The position numbers and the translations under genes are program-made. A stretch of DNA of 47,407 nucleotides, from contig JAJEFE010000057.1 of assembly GCA_022820625.1 (NCBI GenBank), forward strand, positions 1 to 47,407, in the 5' to 3' direction. Source of the DNA: Gammaproteobacteria bacterium. GTDB lineage: Bacteria; Pseudomonadota; Gammaproteobacteria; Steroidobacterales; Rariloculaceae. The notes under the pieces are model-generated. The model was not told where the DNA came from, ran no database searches, and worked only from the letters and a program-made list of their open reading frames with translations. Shown piece after piece: positions 1 through 7,743 of the stretch. How positions within the stretch are numbered: the first letter of the stretch is position 1; each line of letters starts with the position of its first letter.

Positions 1-220
1 CACCGGCCTGCCGCAGCGCCGCGTTGATGCGGTTGATGTTCGGTACGACCTCGCGCGCCACCGGAATCTCGGCCGCGGCGCCCTCGGCGACGAAGGCGTT
101 CTGCATGTCGACGACCAGCATGGCCGTCCGCGCCGGGTCGATGGTTTCGAAGGTGTGGACCCGACCGCGCCGGGCCAGGCAGCGATTGACGACGTCCTCT
201 GGTATTCCACCCGCGTGCAT
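1..220 (-). CDS. Isochorismatase-like cysteine hydrolase (N-terminal part, cut by window edge)
   Basis: Reading the minus strand from an ATG at 220 gives 73 codons that run off the left edge. After about 30 residues comes TAMLVVDMQNAFV, the first strand of the isochorismatase fold, with the catalytic Asp (D38) in the VVDMQN motif. The catalytic Lys and Cys would lie outside the window. A GGAGAG ribosome-binding site sits 4-6 bases before the ATG, which supports this start. The family hydrolyses amides, N-carbamoyl groups or vinyl ethers in the cytoplasm; the substrate cannot be told from this piece. It is divergent from the crotonase gene at 359, with about 140 bp of shared promoter space. 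Confidence 0.8.
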   Translation of the reverse strand, partial: MHAGGIPEDVVNRCLARRGRVHTFETIDPARTAMLVVDMQNAFVAEGAAAEIPVAREVVPNINRINAALRQAG

Positions 221-298
221 GTTTCTCTCCCACTGGGTCTTCGCACTCCCGGATTGTCGCAACTTGAAGCGACGAAGGGAATCCGCTCCTCGGGGAGG

Positions 299-329
299 TT
301 GACCGCCTGCGCAGCCGATGGGGTATAAA
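299..329 (+). promoter_or_regulatory. Putative sigma70-type promoter for the crotonase gene
   Basis: TTGACC at 299-304 and TATAAA at 324-329 each match the sigma70 consensus at five of six bases, separated by 19 bp (slightly long). Transcription would begin near 336, about 23 bases before the ATG at 359. An AGGAG ribosome-binding site lies at 346-350. Seen by eye only. Confidence 0.4.
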
Positions 330-358
330 GGCCGCCCGCAGAATCAGGAGACCGCAGC

Positions 359-1144
359 ATGGACAGGATTGGCGATGTCGCCATTGAGATGCACGACCAC
401 GTGGCGCTGGTGGAAATCCAGCGGCCGCCGAACAATTTCTTTGACGAGGAGCTGATCCACGCGCTGGGCGATGCCTTCCACCGATTGGACGAGAACCCGG
501 AGGTCCGCGTCCTGGTCCTGGCCGCCCAGGGCAAGCACTTCTGCGCCGGCCGCAACTTCGCCAACCCCGAGACGCAACGCAGACGCGAGGAACGGCCCGA
601 GGGGGCGGGCAACGAGCTGTACGACGCCGCAGTGCGCCTGTTCGAGGCCAAAAAGCCCGTGGTCGCCGCCGTTCAGGGCGCTGCGGTCGGTGGCGGCTTC
701 GGGCTCGCGGTCATGCCCGACTTTCGAGTGGTCTGCCCCGAAGCGCGGTTCACCGCCAACTTCGTGAAGCTCGGCTTTCATCCCGGCTTCGGCCTGACCC
801 ACACCCTGCCTAGGCTGATCGGCAAGCAGAAGGCGAGCCAGTTGTTCCTCACCGGACAGCGAATCAACGGCGAAACCGCCTACGAGTGGGGGCTGGCCGA
901 CGTCCTCACCGACGCCGCCTCGCTGCGCAGCCGCGCCATGGAGTTCGCCGCCGAAATCGCCGAGAACGCGCCCCTGTCGCTGTTGACCATACGCGCCGCC
1001 ATGCGCGAGGGGCTCGCGCAGAAGGTCCGCGAGCAGACCGACAAGGAATGGGCCGAGCAACGCTGGCTGCAATCCACCGATGACCACAAGGAAGGCATCA
1101 AAGCGGTTGCCGAGCGGCGCGTCGGCAACTTCACCGGTAAGTAG
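359..1144 (+). CDS. Enoyl-CoA hydratase/isomerase (crotonase) family protein
   Basis: This 261-aa protein has the full crotonase length and fold signatures: the acyl-CoA binding strand HVALVEIQRPPNNF near residue 14, the oxyanion-hole segment KHFCAGRNF near 60, and AAVQGAAVGGGFGLAV near 100. The two glutamates used by true enoyl-CoA hydratases seem absent: the segment before LGFHPG has Phe where the first Glu is expected, and QLFLTG has Gln where the second is. An isomerase, hydrolase or other crotonase reaction is therefore more likely than hydration. AGGAG eight bases upstream fixes the start. It is transcribed alone, with a candidate promoter at 299-329, and its 3' end meets a gamma-glutamyltransferase relic on the other strand. 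Confidence 0.88.
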   Translation: MDRIGDVAIEMHDHVALVEIQRPPNNFFDEELIHALGDAFHRLDENPEVRVLVLAAQGKHFCAGRNFANPETQRRREERPEGAGNELYDAAVRLFEAKKPVVAAVQGAAVGGGFGLAVMPDFRVVCPEARFTANFVKLGFHPGFGLTHTLPRLIGKQKASQLFLTGQRINGETAYEWGLADVLTDAASLRSRAMEFAAEIAENAPLSLLTIRAAMREGLAQKVREQTDKEWAEQRWLQSTDDHKEGIKAVAERRVGNFTGK

Positions 1145-1157
1145 AAGCATCACTCAG

Positions 1158-1592
1158 TCAGTGGGCCAACGCCCGAGCGTTGGTATGGGCATGGCTCGCC
1201 GCCGGCACTTCGCCGGTTTCGGGGTCCCGGTGGATTCCCACCCACAGGCCTTCGTGCCAGAAGCGCTGTTCTTCCGGGACCTGCTTAATCTCGTATTCGA
1301 CCTGTTCGAGAAGACCGGCATCGAAGTCACCCTGCATGACGGCCGATGCGAGCCGCCCCGGGCCGGTCAGCGCGGAGTAGGGCACGAGGATGGCTGGTGC
1401 GTCGAGCGCTTGCTGGAACGATGCGGGGTCGCCGATCGAGACGCCGTCGACAGTGATTCCCGTCCGGCCCCAGAAGACGCAGTTGATGGAATGCGTGACC
1501 GCCGTCATGTTGCCCCATCGATCTACGGCCGCTACCGTGTCCGAGTGTGCGGGCTTCGGCGGAAACGCAATGAGAACCGCTCCGGCTTCCAT
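1158..1592 (-). pseudogene. Deleted C-terminal copy of the gamma-glutamyltransferase-like gene
   Basis: The 144 codons match the C-terminal third of the intact protein encoded at 13455-15284, almost residue for residue, ending in the same HAHTNARALAH. It starts inside the homologous sequence, just before the nucleophile motif SDTVAAVDRWGNM, and lacks about 410 upstream residues. An in-frame internal deletion of 58 codons (174 bp) joins ASFQQ directly to ALDAPAIL, removing the segment from SLIASVEP to MTPKE. The TAG two codons before the first ATG shows the upstream reading frame is lost. It cannot fold as an Ntn hydrolase, so it is a relic of a duplication or recombination. The preceding 300 bp on the same strand hold a different relic. 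Confidence 0.85.
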
Positions 1593-1880
1593 TCTCTATC
1601 GCCGCGGTGACCTCCGGCTCCGTCGCGGGTTGCTCCTACTCTATGGCCACGCCCAGCATCGGGATCCACTCGTAGTCTTAGAACACCCATTCGGGTTGCG
1701 GCTTCACGATGCCGATCAGGTCCGCATCCGCTTGCAGGGCAAGTTGCTGGACCAACCACGTGTTCTCTTCGGCAGACCGCTCGCACCTGTCATCGGCAAT
1801 CGGCGCCCACTCGGCATCGATCACCTGCTACCGTGCGGCGCGCTTCTCGGCCAGCACCGGGACCGAGCGACAGAGGCTGC
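1593..1880 (-). pseudogene. Relic resembling a QueG/reductive-dehalogenase-type Fe-S protein
   Basis: No intact gene lies between 1593 and 1896. One minus-strand frame reads as protein-like sequence broken by three in-frame stops (1828-1830, 1678-1680, 1636-1638). The readable part contains EENTWLVQQLALQADADLIG, then KPQPEWVF-stop-DYEWIPMLGVAIE, then EPEVTAAIEN. An Asn-Thr-Trp region, ADLIGI, PEWVF and a hydrophobic LGVAxEYE stretch are how the N-terminal part of epoxyqueuosine-reductase-like or reductive-dehalogenase-like proteins usually reads. The family call is from memory of motifs and is tentative; the Fe-S cysteines are not in the preserved part. The relic ends where the gamma-glutamyltransferase fragment begins (about 1592), so a deletion fused two dead genes. 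Confidence 0.4.
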
Positions 1881-1896
1881 GCCCCAAGTCGGGGCT

Positions 1897-3297
1897 TTAC
1901 TGGCCCAGGGGCGTGTCGGTGAGTTCCTGCAACATCGAAAGCAGCGCCTCGCGGTCCAGCCAGCGTCCGTTCGCCATGACGCCATCGAGTTTCCAGAGGT
2001 TGTCGATGTCATTGAGGGGATTGGCGCGGAGCAGCACCAGATCGGCCGCCATTCCGGGCAGGATCCGGCCGCGACTGTCGGCATCGCCCAGGTAGCGCGC
2101 CGGCCCGGTCGTGGCCGCCTGCAGCGCCTCGTACGGCGACAGCCCGGCTTCTACAAAGGCACCGAGTTCGTCGATGAGCGTGAACCCCGGCACGAGCGAC
2201 GGAAACGTGTCCGTGCCGGTCATCACGCCGGCTCCGGCATCGTGCAGCTTCTTCAGGAATTTCAGCATTTGCGGGCGGGCTTGCCTCAGCATGTCCCGGG
2301 ATTCCGGGGAGAACAGTTCTTCCAGCCCCGACTCCCGGAACCTGGCGATGAAATCAGCGGGCATGTACGCGGTCATCGGGTGATCCGCGTAGGCTTCAAG
2401 CCGGTCGGCATCGATCAGCATCGAGTTCACCACGAAGGTCGGGCAATTCCAGGTGCCCGCCGCCACGGTCGCCCGGACGAGTTGGTCCATTCGCGCGTCC
2501 GACATGTTGAGCCAGGAGGCGAACCGTTCGGCGCTGCGCCCGCCGTCCTTCTCGAGAGCCTGAAGCGACAGGCCGTCGATGTCGTAGCCGCGAAAATGCT
2601 CGATCGACGTCTGGCCGTCGGCAAGCACCTCCTCCACGCCCACTTCGAACGGCACATGGCCGACATACGGAATGCCGAGCTTGCCGGCCTCGTCCGCCAC
2701 CGCCTCGTAGGATTCCCGGGACAGCGTGTGATAGATCTTGATGGACCCGTAGCCATCCGCCACGAACTGCCGCACGGCGGCCCGGGCTTGCTCCGCCGAC
2801 AGCACCCTGGTCGCAAAGCCCCAGACCGCATTCTCGCCTTCGAGCAGCGGGCTGGCATTGTCGACGCGCGGGCCGGCCAAGTCCCCGTTTTCGATCGCTT
2901 GCGCAAGGGCGAGCGTTGCCGGCGAACCCACTGCGTTTCTAAGGGTGGTAACGCCGGTCGCCAAGTAGAGCAGCATGTCTGCCCGTTCAACCGACTGGCC
3001 CGGCTCATAGTCAAATCCCACGTGCGCGTGCATGTCCGCAAGCCCGGGCATGAGAAACTTGCCCGACCCGTCGATGCGTGTTGCCCCGGCCGGAATCGAG
3101 ACCTCCTCGGGCGGGCCGACCGACAGGATGCGGCCGCCCCGCACCAAAACGGTTCGATGCGGCACCGGTGCCGGGCTCTCCATGGACAGGACCGTCACAT
3201 CGACGAACGCGTAGTCCGCATTCCCAATCGGCGACTCGTTCGCTGCGGCGGCGTGAGCGGCGAACAGGGTCAGTGCGACGAACATTGCATGGCGCAT
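1897..3297 (-). CDS. Secreted amidohydrolase (imidazolonepropionase/Xaa-Arg dipeptidase-like)
   Basis: The 466-aa product starts with a Sec signal peptide (MRHAMFVALTLFAAHAAAA). Metal-binding residues of the amidohydrolase superfamily are in order: H90 and H92 in DMHAH, Lys in GSIKIYHTL, His in YVGHVP, His in SIEHF, and Asp in GVMTGTDTF. The C-terminal LPGMAADLVLLRANPLNDID is the typical composite-domain strand. Close families include metallo-dipeptidases acting on Xaa-Arg or Xaa-Lys, but the substrate here is unknown. The start at 3297 is preferred over an in-frame ATG at 3312 because the GGAGG that serves it overlaps the earlier ATG. The protein probably acts in the periplasm. It is transcribed towards the relics at 1158-1880. 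Confidence 0.9.
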   Translation of the reverse strand: MRHAMFVALTLFAAHAAAANESPIGNADYAFVDVTVLSMESPAPVPHRTVLVRGGRILSVGPPEEVSIPAGATRIDGSGKFLMPGLADMHAHVGFDYEPGQSVERADMLLYLATGVTTLRNAVGSPATLALAQAIENGDLAGPRVDNASPLLEGENAVWGFATRVLSAEQARAAVRQFVADGYGSIKIYHTLSRESYEAVADEAGKLGIPYVGHVPFEVGVEEVLADGQTSIEHFRGYDIDGLSLQALEKDGGRSAERFASWLNMSDARMDQLVRATVAAGTWNCPTFVVNSMLIDADRLEAYADHPMTAYMPADFIARFRESGLEELFSPESRDMLRQARPQMLKFLKKLHDAGAGVMTGTDTFPSLVPGFTLIDELGAFVEAGLSPYEALQAATTGPARYLGDADSRGRILPGMAADLVLLRANPLNDIDNLWKLDGVMANGRWLDREALLSMLQELTDTPLGQ

Positions 3298-3564
3298 GGC
3301 ATCAGCCTCCAATTTAGCGTTCCTTGCGGTCCGGTGTCCTTACCGGTCGGCTTCCCCTCCAGTCCCTCCGGACCATGCCACAAAACCACTGTCAGGGCAC
3401 AGTGCCGGTGCGCCTGGATAAACGTTCGCCGGACCCCAAGCAAAGTGAAAAAAATGCCAGATCGCTCAACAATGGCTACTTTCATAATTTTTTCACCGCT
3501 TGGCAATAGTTAACGCATTTCCACTACGCTAACATTGAGGCGGGCAAAGCGCCTGGGAGGACGA
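3298..3564. other. Divergent intergenic region with a local AT-rich island
   Basis: No gene is supported here. Bases 3441-3535 are markedly more AT-rich than the surroundings and include an A7 run and a T6 run. TTGGCA at 3500-3505 followed by TACGCT at 3525-3530 (19 bp spacing) is a weak plus-strand promoter candidate pointing at the relic receptor and the amidohydrolase at 3787. Confidence 0.35.
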
Positions 3565-3779
3565 ATGCTCACTGGAACGCCGGCGACCGACTAAAGCGCC
3601 GCGACCCACAGTTGGAGGCTCTCATGAACAGGGTTCAACCCACCGTCAGCAACCTGTTCGACGAGGAATACCTGACCGGCGGTTTCGTTCCCGGGTACAA
3701 CCCGTTCCTCGCCTTTCCGCCGCTCGCATCCATCGGTCGGCCGCGGACGGTTGGAATGCGCCTGCGATTCAGGTACTGA
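3565..3779 (+). pseudogene. TonB-dependent receptor relic (start region plus last 50 codons)
   Basis: A good ribosome-binding site (GGGAGG, 3555-3560) precedes an ATG at 3565 that runs only nine codons to a stop at 3592. In another frame, from 3624, the sequence reads as the end of a TonB-dependent receptor: VSNLFDEEYLTGGFVPGYNP, then ASIGRPRTVGMRLRFRY and a stop at 3777-3779. The NLFDEEY strand and the final aromatic residue after GRPRTVGM are classic for the last barrel strands. The signal peptide, plug and most of the barrel are gone. A deletion that kept the promoter side and the 3' end would explain this. The stop lies 7 bp before the start of the amidohydrolase at 3787, so the receptor and the hydrolase were probably once one operon. 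Confidence 0.75.
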
Positions 3780-3786
3780 TCCGGCG

Positions 3787-5097
3787 GTGAACGGCTTCCG
3801 GCGTACCGGATTCGCGCTGCTCGCGGCGACCGCCGCCGGCTGTGCGGCCCCACCGCCGGCGGTCGACGGGGACATCGCGTTCGTGGACGTCAACGTCGTC
3901 TCGATGCTGTCCGACGAGGTGACCCCCGGCCAGACCGTCATCGTCGACGACGGCATCATTGTCCGGATCGTGCCAGAGGGCACCGTCACCCTGGCCGACG
4001 GCATCCGGGTGGTGGACGGTGCCGGACGCTACCTCATGCCGGCCCTGGCCGACATGCACACCCACGTCGCCGATTCCGAGTCGCTTAAACTGAACGTCGC
4101 CTACGGCGTGACCGCGCTGCGCAACCTGTGGGGCAGCGCCGAGGTGCTCGCCTGGCGCGATGCGATCGCCGCCGGCGAGCTGTTCGGCCCGGAAATCCTC
4201 ACCGCATCGCCGATCATCGACCACGACCCGCCCTCGATTCCCGGATCGGCCCTGCTGACACGGCCGGAAGACGCGGATGCGATGGTGCGCACCTTCAAGG
4301 AGCAAGGCTACGACTTCCTGAAGCCCTACCGGCTGCTGAAAGAGGATGTTTACATCGCCATGATGGAAGCGGCGGCGCGGTACGGCATGCCGGTGGAGGG
4401 GCACATGCCGGAAGCGGTCGATGTGGCACAGGCGATTGAACTCGGCCAGGACGTCATCGAACACGCCACCGGCTTCAGTACCGCGATCGTGACCGACGGC
4501 ACCCCCTGGAACCCGGCCTTCCGCTCCCGGGAAATGGTCGAAACCATCGGCCGGATCAACGCCGGGGAACTCGACTACGAACAGGTGTTCAGCCGCTCAA
4601 GGCTCCGCGAACTCGCGCACCTGGCCGCCGCGAAAGGCACGGCCGTGAGCGTCACCTTCCAGGCGGTGGGGCTGCGGGCCCTGTCCGCCGCCGACCGGCA
4701 GGCGCTGCGCGAACATCCGTTGATCGAGTACGTGGCGCCCCCCTTCCGCCAATTCTGGTTTGCCGGGAGTTTCGACAGCGTACTCCCTGGCCTTGCGAAC
4801 CTGGTGCAATGGGCCGGCCTGTCGACCTTCGAAGCCATCGAAACGGTAACCGTGAACGCCGCCAAGTACTGGAACCGGGCAGGCCAGCGTGGCATCGTGG
4901 CCCCGGGCGCGGAGGCGGACCTGATGCTGCTTGCGGCCAATCCGCTGGACGACATCGCCAACACGCGCACCATTGAAGGCGTGGCAATCGACGGCAGATG
5001 GCTGGACCGGGGCGAACTCGACGAATTGCTCGAATCGGTATCGGAGTCGTACAATGCGGCTGACGACTCCCTGAACGCATCGGATCCGTCTGCATGA
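3787..5097 (+). CDS. Lipoprotein amidohydrolase with shortened C-terminal half
   Basis: GTG at 3787 gives a 436-aa protein with a lipoprotein signal (MNGFRRTG, FALLAATAA, lipobox AAGC). Starting at TTG 3751 would add residues before the signal, so it is rejected. H91 and H93 form DMHTH; the other metal ligands appear as Lys in YDFLKPYRLL, His in EGHMP and His in VIEHATGF. The usual GTD motif is absent. GSFDSVLPG with D330 is at its place, and the helix normally preceding it (KAFHDAGA in the paralogue at 9367) is missing, so activity is uncertain. The stop overlaps the AraC start by 4 bp. It heads the run through to the acyl-CoA ligase and directly follows a receptor relic, which suggests it processes an imported ligand. 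Confidence 0.85.
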   Translation: MNGFRRTGFALLAATAAGCAAPPPAVDGDIAFVDVNVVSMLSDEVTPGQTVIVDDGIIVRIVPEGTVTLADGIRVVDGAGRYLMPALADMHTHVADSESLKLNVAYGVTALRNLWGSAEVLAWRDAIAAGELFGPEILTASPIIDHDPPSIPGSALLTRPEDADAMVRTFKEQGYDFLKPYRLLKEDVYIAMMEAAARYGMPVEGHMPEAVDVAQAIELGQDVIEHATGFSTAIVTDGTPWNPAFRSREMVETIGRINAGELDYEQVFSRSRLRELAHLAAAKGTAVSVTFQAVGLRALSAADRQALREHPLIEYVAPPFRQFWFAGSFDSVLPGLANLVQWAGLSTFEAIETVTVNAAKYWNRAGQRGIVAPGAEADLMLLAANPLDDIANTRTIEGVAIDGRWLDRGELDELLESVSESYNAADDSLNASDPSA

Positions 5098-6278
5098 ACC
5101 GCGAGCTCGCCCTTGACGAAGCCCGCTCCGACATCGTCGTCGCCGAGGCTCCGATCGACCTGAGCGGCACGACGCGGGAGATCGATGCGGCCGCCCTCGT
5201 CCAGTCGCAGGCGCTCGTTGGATCGAAGGAGCGCGCCCAGTCGGACTCGGCGCGGCGTCCCCTGAACGGCGCCGGGGCTTCCGGCCTATCTCCGAATTCG
5301 AAGGAACTCACCAGAAACTTCGACGAACTCCGCTACAGCGTCAGGAGCTACGTGCCCAAGGACGAGGGCAGAGGCTACTGGGACCTGTACCGGGTGAGCG
5401 AAGACCTATTCGTGTTGATCGCCGACTGCAGGTACAACGAGGCCAAGTGGGTCGGCGTGCCGGGGGAGCGCTGCTTCAAGATTCGCTACCTAAGATCCGG
5501 CGCGCTGGTCGGCAAAAACGGACAACACTACCTCGCCGGCGCCAATGCGATGTTCTCCTGCTATCCAGGGGACGCGGGTGACGGCTATTTCATTCCCGCG
5601 GACACGGCCTGCAGCCTAGTCGTGGTGCAATGCTCGACTCGGGCGCTGTGGAACGAACTCGGCATCGACCCGGAACAGGCGCCCATGCCGCTGAAAGACC
5701 TCGCCACCGACGAAAACCAGGCTCCCCAGGCCCGGACATTCGAACCGACCGCCCCGATCAGCCGGGCCTTCGCAGACCTGCTCGATTCCCGGGATCTCTT
5801 CGAAGCGAACCTCCGGGGCTGGTTCGTCGAGGCGAAAGCCAGGGAAATCATCGCCTCGTTCGTGCAGCTCCTGCTGCAGAAGCCGGACCTGAGGATCGGC
5901 AACAACCGCCTGAGCCGGCGCGACCGGCACCGGATCCTTGAAGCCAAGGAGATCGTCCTCGCCAATATCGACAACGTACCGACAATACCCGAGCTTGCGC
6001 ACATGGTCGGCATGAACCAGACCAAGCTGAAAGCCGGCTTCAAGGAAATCGTCGGCTCGACCATCGGCGCCTTCGTGTCGCGGAACCAGATGAATCTCGC
6101 CGCCAAGATGCTGACATCGACCGATCTCAGCGTTTCGCGCATCAGTCAATCGTTCGGGTTCCGCCACCCGGGCAACTTTACCCAGGCGTTCAAGCGACAC
6201 TTGGGGCGGGCGCCGCGGGATTATCGGCGACAGGTGACCGGCCTCGTCCAAGACACACCTAGCCAAGGAAATCACTAA
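5094..6278 (+). CDS. AraC-family transcriptional regulator
   Basis: The 394-aa protein ends in a typical AraC DNA-binding domain (about residues 280-385). It has two helix-turn-helix units: VPTIPELAHMVGMNQTKLKA and LSVSRISQSFGFRHPGNFTQ, the latter followed by FKRHLGRAPRDYRRQ. The middle (about 75-260) is a sensor domain with no obvious cupin motif, and the first 70 residues look disordered. It overlaps the preceding amidohydrolase by 4 bp and is followed 2 bp later by the MDR oxidoreductase. It therefore probably controls its own operon in response to a compound handled by the neighbours. The inducer is unknown. Confidence 0.9.
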   Translation: MNRELALDEARSDIVVAEAPIDLSGTTREIDAAALVQSQALVGSKERAQSDSARRPLNGAGASGLSPNSKELTRNFDELRYSVRSYVPKDEGRGYWDLYRVSEDLFVLIADCRYNEAKWVGVPGERCFKIRYLRSGALVGKNGQHYLAGANAMFSCYPGDAGDGYFIPADTACSLVVVQCSTRALWNELGIDPEQAPMPLKDLATDENQAPQARTFEPTAPISRAFADLLDSRDLFEANLRGWFVEAKAREIIASFVQLLLQKPDLRIGNNRLSRRDRHRILEAKEIVLANIDNVPTIPELAHMVGMNQTKLKAGFKEIVGSTIGAFVSRNQMNLAAKMLTSTDLSVSRISQSFGFRHPGNFTQAFKRHLGRAPRDYRRQVTGLVQDTPSQGNH

Positions 6279-6280
6279 CC

Positions 6281-7291
6281 ATGCGAGCAGCCGTTGTATA
6301 CGAACATGGCGACCGGGATGTTATCCGGCTCGTCGACGACCACCCGAGGCCATCGCCAAAGGAGGGCTGGGTCGTCCTTCGGGTCGGCGCAACATCCATC
6401 AACTTCCACGACATCTTCACGCGCCGCGGCATGCCGGGCATCCGCATACCGCTGCCGATCGTCATCGGCTCGGACGTGACCGGCGAGATCGTGGAAATCG
6501 GCGAAGGCGTGGATGGCTGGTCGCTGGGCGAGCGGGTGCTGGTCGACCCCCTGCCCTGCGAAGCGACGGACTGGCTGTTTATCGGCGAGAAGCTCGACGG
6601 CGGCCGCGCCGAGTACTGCGCCGTGCATTCCGAACAGTTGGTGCCCCTGCCCGATTCCGTCAGCTACGAAGTCGCCGCCTCGCTGCCCATCGCCTATGGA
6701 ACCTCGCACCGGATGCTGTTCGCCCGGGGAGGCCTCAAGGCCGGCGAGACGGTGCTTATTCTCGGCGCCAGCGGCGGCGTGGGCACCAGTTGCGTGCTGC
6801 TCGCGAAAATGGCGGGCGCGAAAGTGATCGCCTGCGGCTCCTCCGACGAGAAACTGCAGCGGCTCGGCGAGATCGGCGCCGACCACCTCGTCAATTACCA
6901 GCGCGACGACATGCGCAAGGCGGTTTACGACATCGTCGGCCGGCCGCGGATCTCGAAAACCGGCGGCGTGGACCTAGCCGTCAACTACACCGGCGGCAAG
7001 ACCTGGAAGGAGACCCTGCGCTGTGTCGGCTACAACGGCCGCATGGTCACCTGCGGCGCCACCGCCGGCTTCGACGAGGAGGTTGACTGCCGCTACGTCT
7101 GGACCTTCGAACACACCATCATCGGCTCCGATGGCTGGTCGCGCCAGGACATCGTCGATCTGCTCGCGCTGGTGGAGTCGGGCAAGCTGAAGCCCGTGAT
7201 CCACGGCGTTCTCCCACTCGATGAAATACGGGAAGCCGACCGGCTGCTCGAAGACCGGAAAGCCTTCGGCAAGGTCATCGTCACGCCCTGA
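6281..7291 (+). CDS. MDR-family NAD(P)H-dependent oxidoreductase (quinone reductase/enoyl reductase-like)
   Basis: The 336-aa length is normal for medium-chain dehydrogenases. The N-terminal GroES-like part contains VLRVGATSINFHDIFTRRG and PIVIGSDVTGEIVEIGEGV. The Rossmann half has LILGASGGVGTSCVLLAKMA, the nucleotide-binding loop. The four-cysteine structural zinc lobe is absent, which puts it nearer to zinc-free quinone oxidoreductases or acryloyl/crotonyl-CoA reductase-like members than to alcohol dehydrogenases. The end FGKVIVTP is standard. AAGGAA precedes the start, 2 bp after the AraC gene. With the thioesterase and acyl-CoA ligase downstream, reduction of an enoyl thioester or enone is plausible but unproven. 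Confidence 0.88.
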   Translation: MRAAVVYEHGDRDVIRLVDDHPRPSPKEGWVVLRVGATSINFHDIFTRRGMPGIRIPLPIVIGSDVTGEIVEIGEGVDGWSLGERVLVDPLPCEATDWLFIGEKLDGGRAEYCAVHSEQLVPLPDSVSYEVAASLPIAYGTSHRMLFARGGLKAGETVLILGASGGVGTSCVLLAKMAGAKVIACGSSDEKLQRLGEIGADHLVNYQRDDMRKAVYDIVGRPRISKTGGVDLAVNYTGGKTWKETLRCVGYNGRMVTCGATAGFDEEVDCRYVWTFEHTIIGSDGWSRQDIVDLLALVESGKLKPVIHGVLPLDEIREADRLLEDRKAFGKVIVTP

Positions 7292-7304
7292 GCGGGTTGC
7301 GGGC

Positions 7305-7724
7305 ATGGCGGATTTCGACACCATCGAGCAGATCCAGGAAAGCCTGGACTCATCGCCCTTCAGCGCCTTCTGCGGGTTCCGAATCGAGGAAGTGGACAAG
7401 GGCGACGGTCGGATCGTCATGCGCATGCCGATGCGCCCGGAATTGGAACGCCTGCCCGGATCGGGGCAGATGCACGGCGGCCCCATCGCCTGCTTGGTGG
7501 ACACCGCGGCCTGCTATGCCTGTACGCTCGTCCTCGGTCACGGCGTGCCCACCGTCAATTTCCGCATCGACTATCTCCGGCCGGCAATCGATACCGACCT
7601 CAGGGCGGTAGCCCGGGTGCGCCGCGCCGGGCGCACCGTCGCGGTGGCGGATGTCGACATCCACAACGATGGCGGCAAGCTGATCGCGACGGGCCGCGGC
7701 ACATTCAGCACGAGTGCCGGTTGA
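7305..7724 (+). CDS. Hotdog-fold thioesterase (PaaI-like)
   Basis: ATG at 7305 gives 139 aa, typical for single-domain PaaI-type thioesterases. The hotdog helix signature is GSGQMHGGPIACLVDTAACY, where the acyl-CoA hydrolase active site lies (His-Gly-Gly, then Asp). It is followed by strands VNFRIDYLRPAIDTDLRAVA and RRAGRTVAVADVDI. It begins 13 bp after the oxidoreductase and its end overlaps or abuts the acyl-CoA ligase. An in-frame ATG at 7221 is inside the upstream gene and is rejected. It probably releases or edits acyl-CoA esters made by the neighbouring ligase. Confidence 0.88.
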   Translation: MADFDTIEQIQESLDSSPFSAFCGFRIEEVDKGDGRIVMRMPMRPELERLPGSGQMHGGPIACLVDTAACYACTLVLGHGVPTVNFRIDYLRPAIDTDLRAVARVRRAGRTVAVADVDIHNDGGKLIATGRGTFSTSAG

Positions 7725-7743
7725 CCGGTCAGGACACAGCGAA

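Noticed and set aside
24..302. Plus-strand open frame at the left edge
   Set aside because: It is antisense to the isochorismatase-like gene, whose motif and ribosome-binding site are clear on the minus strand.
1390..3513. A 707-codon plus-strand open frame
   Set aside because: It lies antisense to the amidohydrolase at 1897-3297, has no family motif, and arises from GC-rich codon bias. The same applies to 9208-10872, 13458-15248, 24204-25898, 27642-29564 and 39278-41122.
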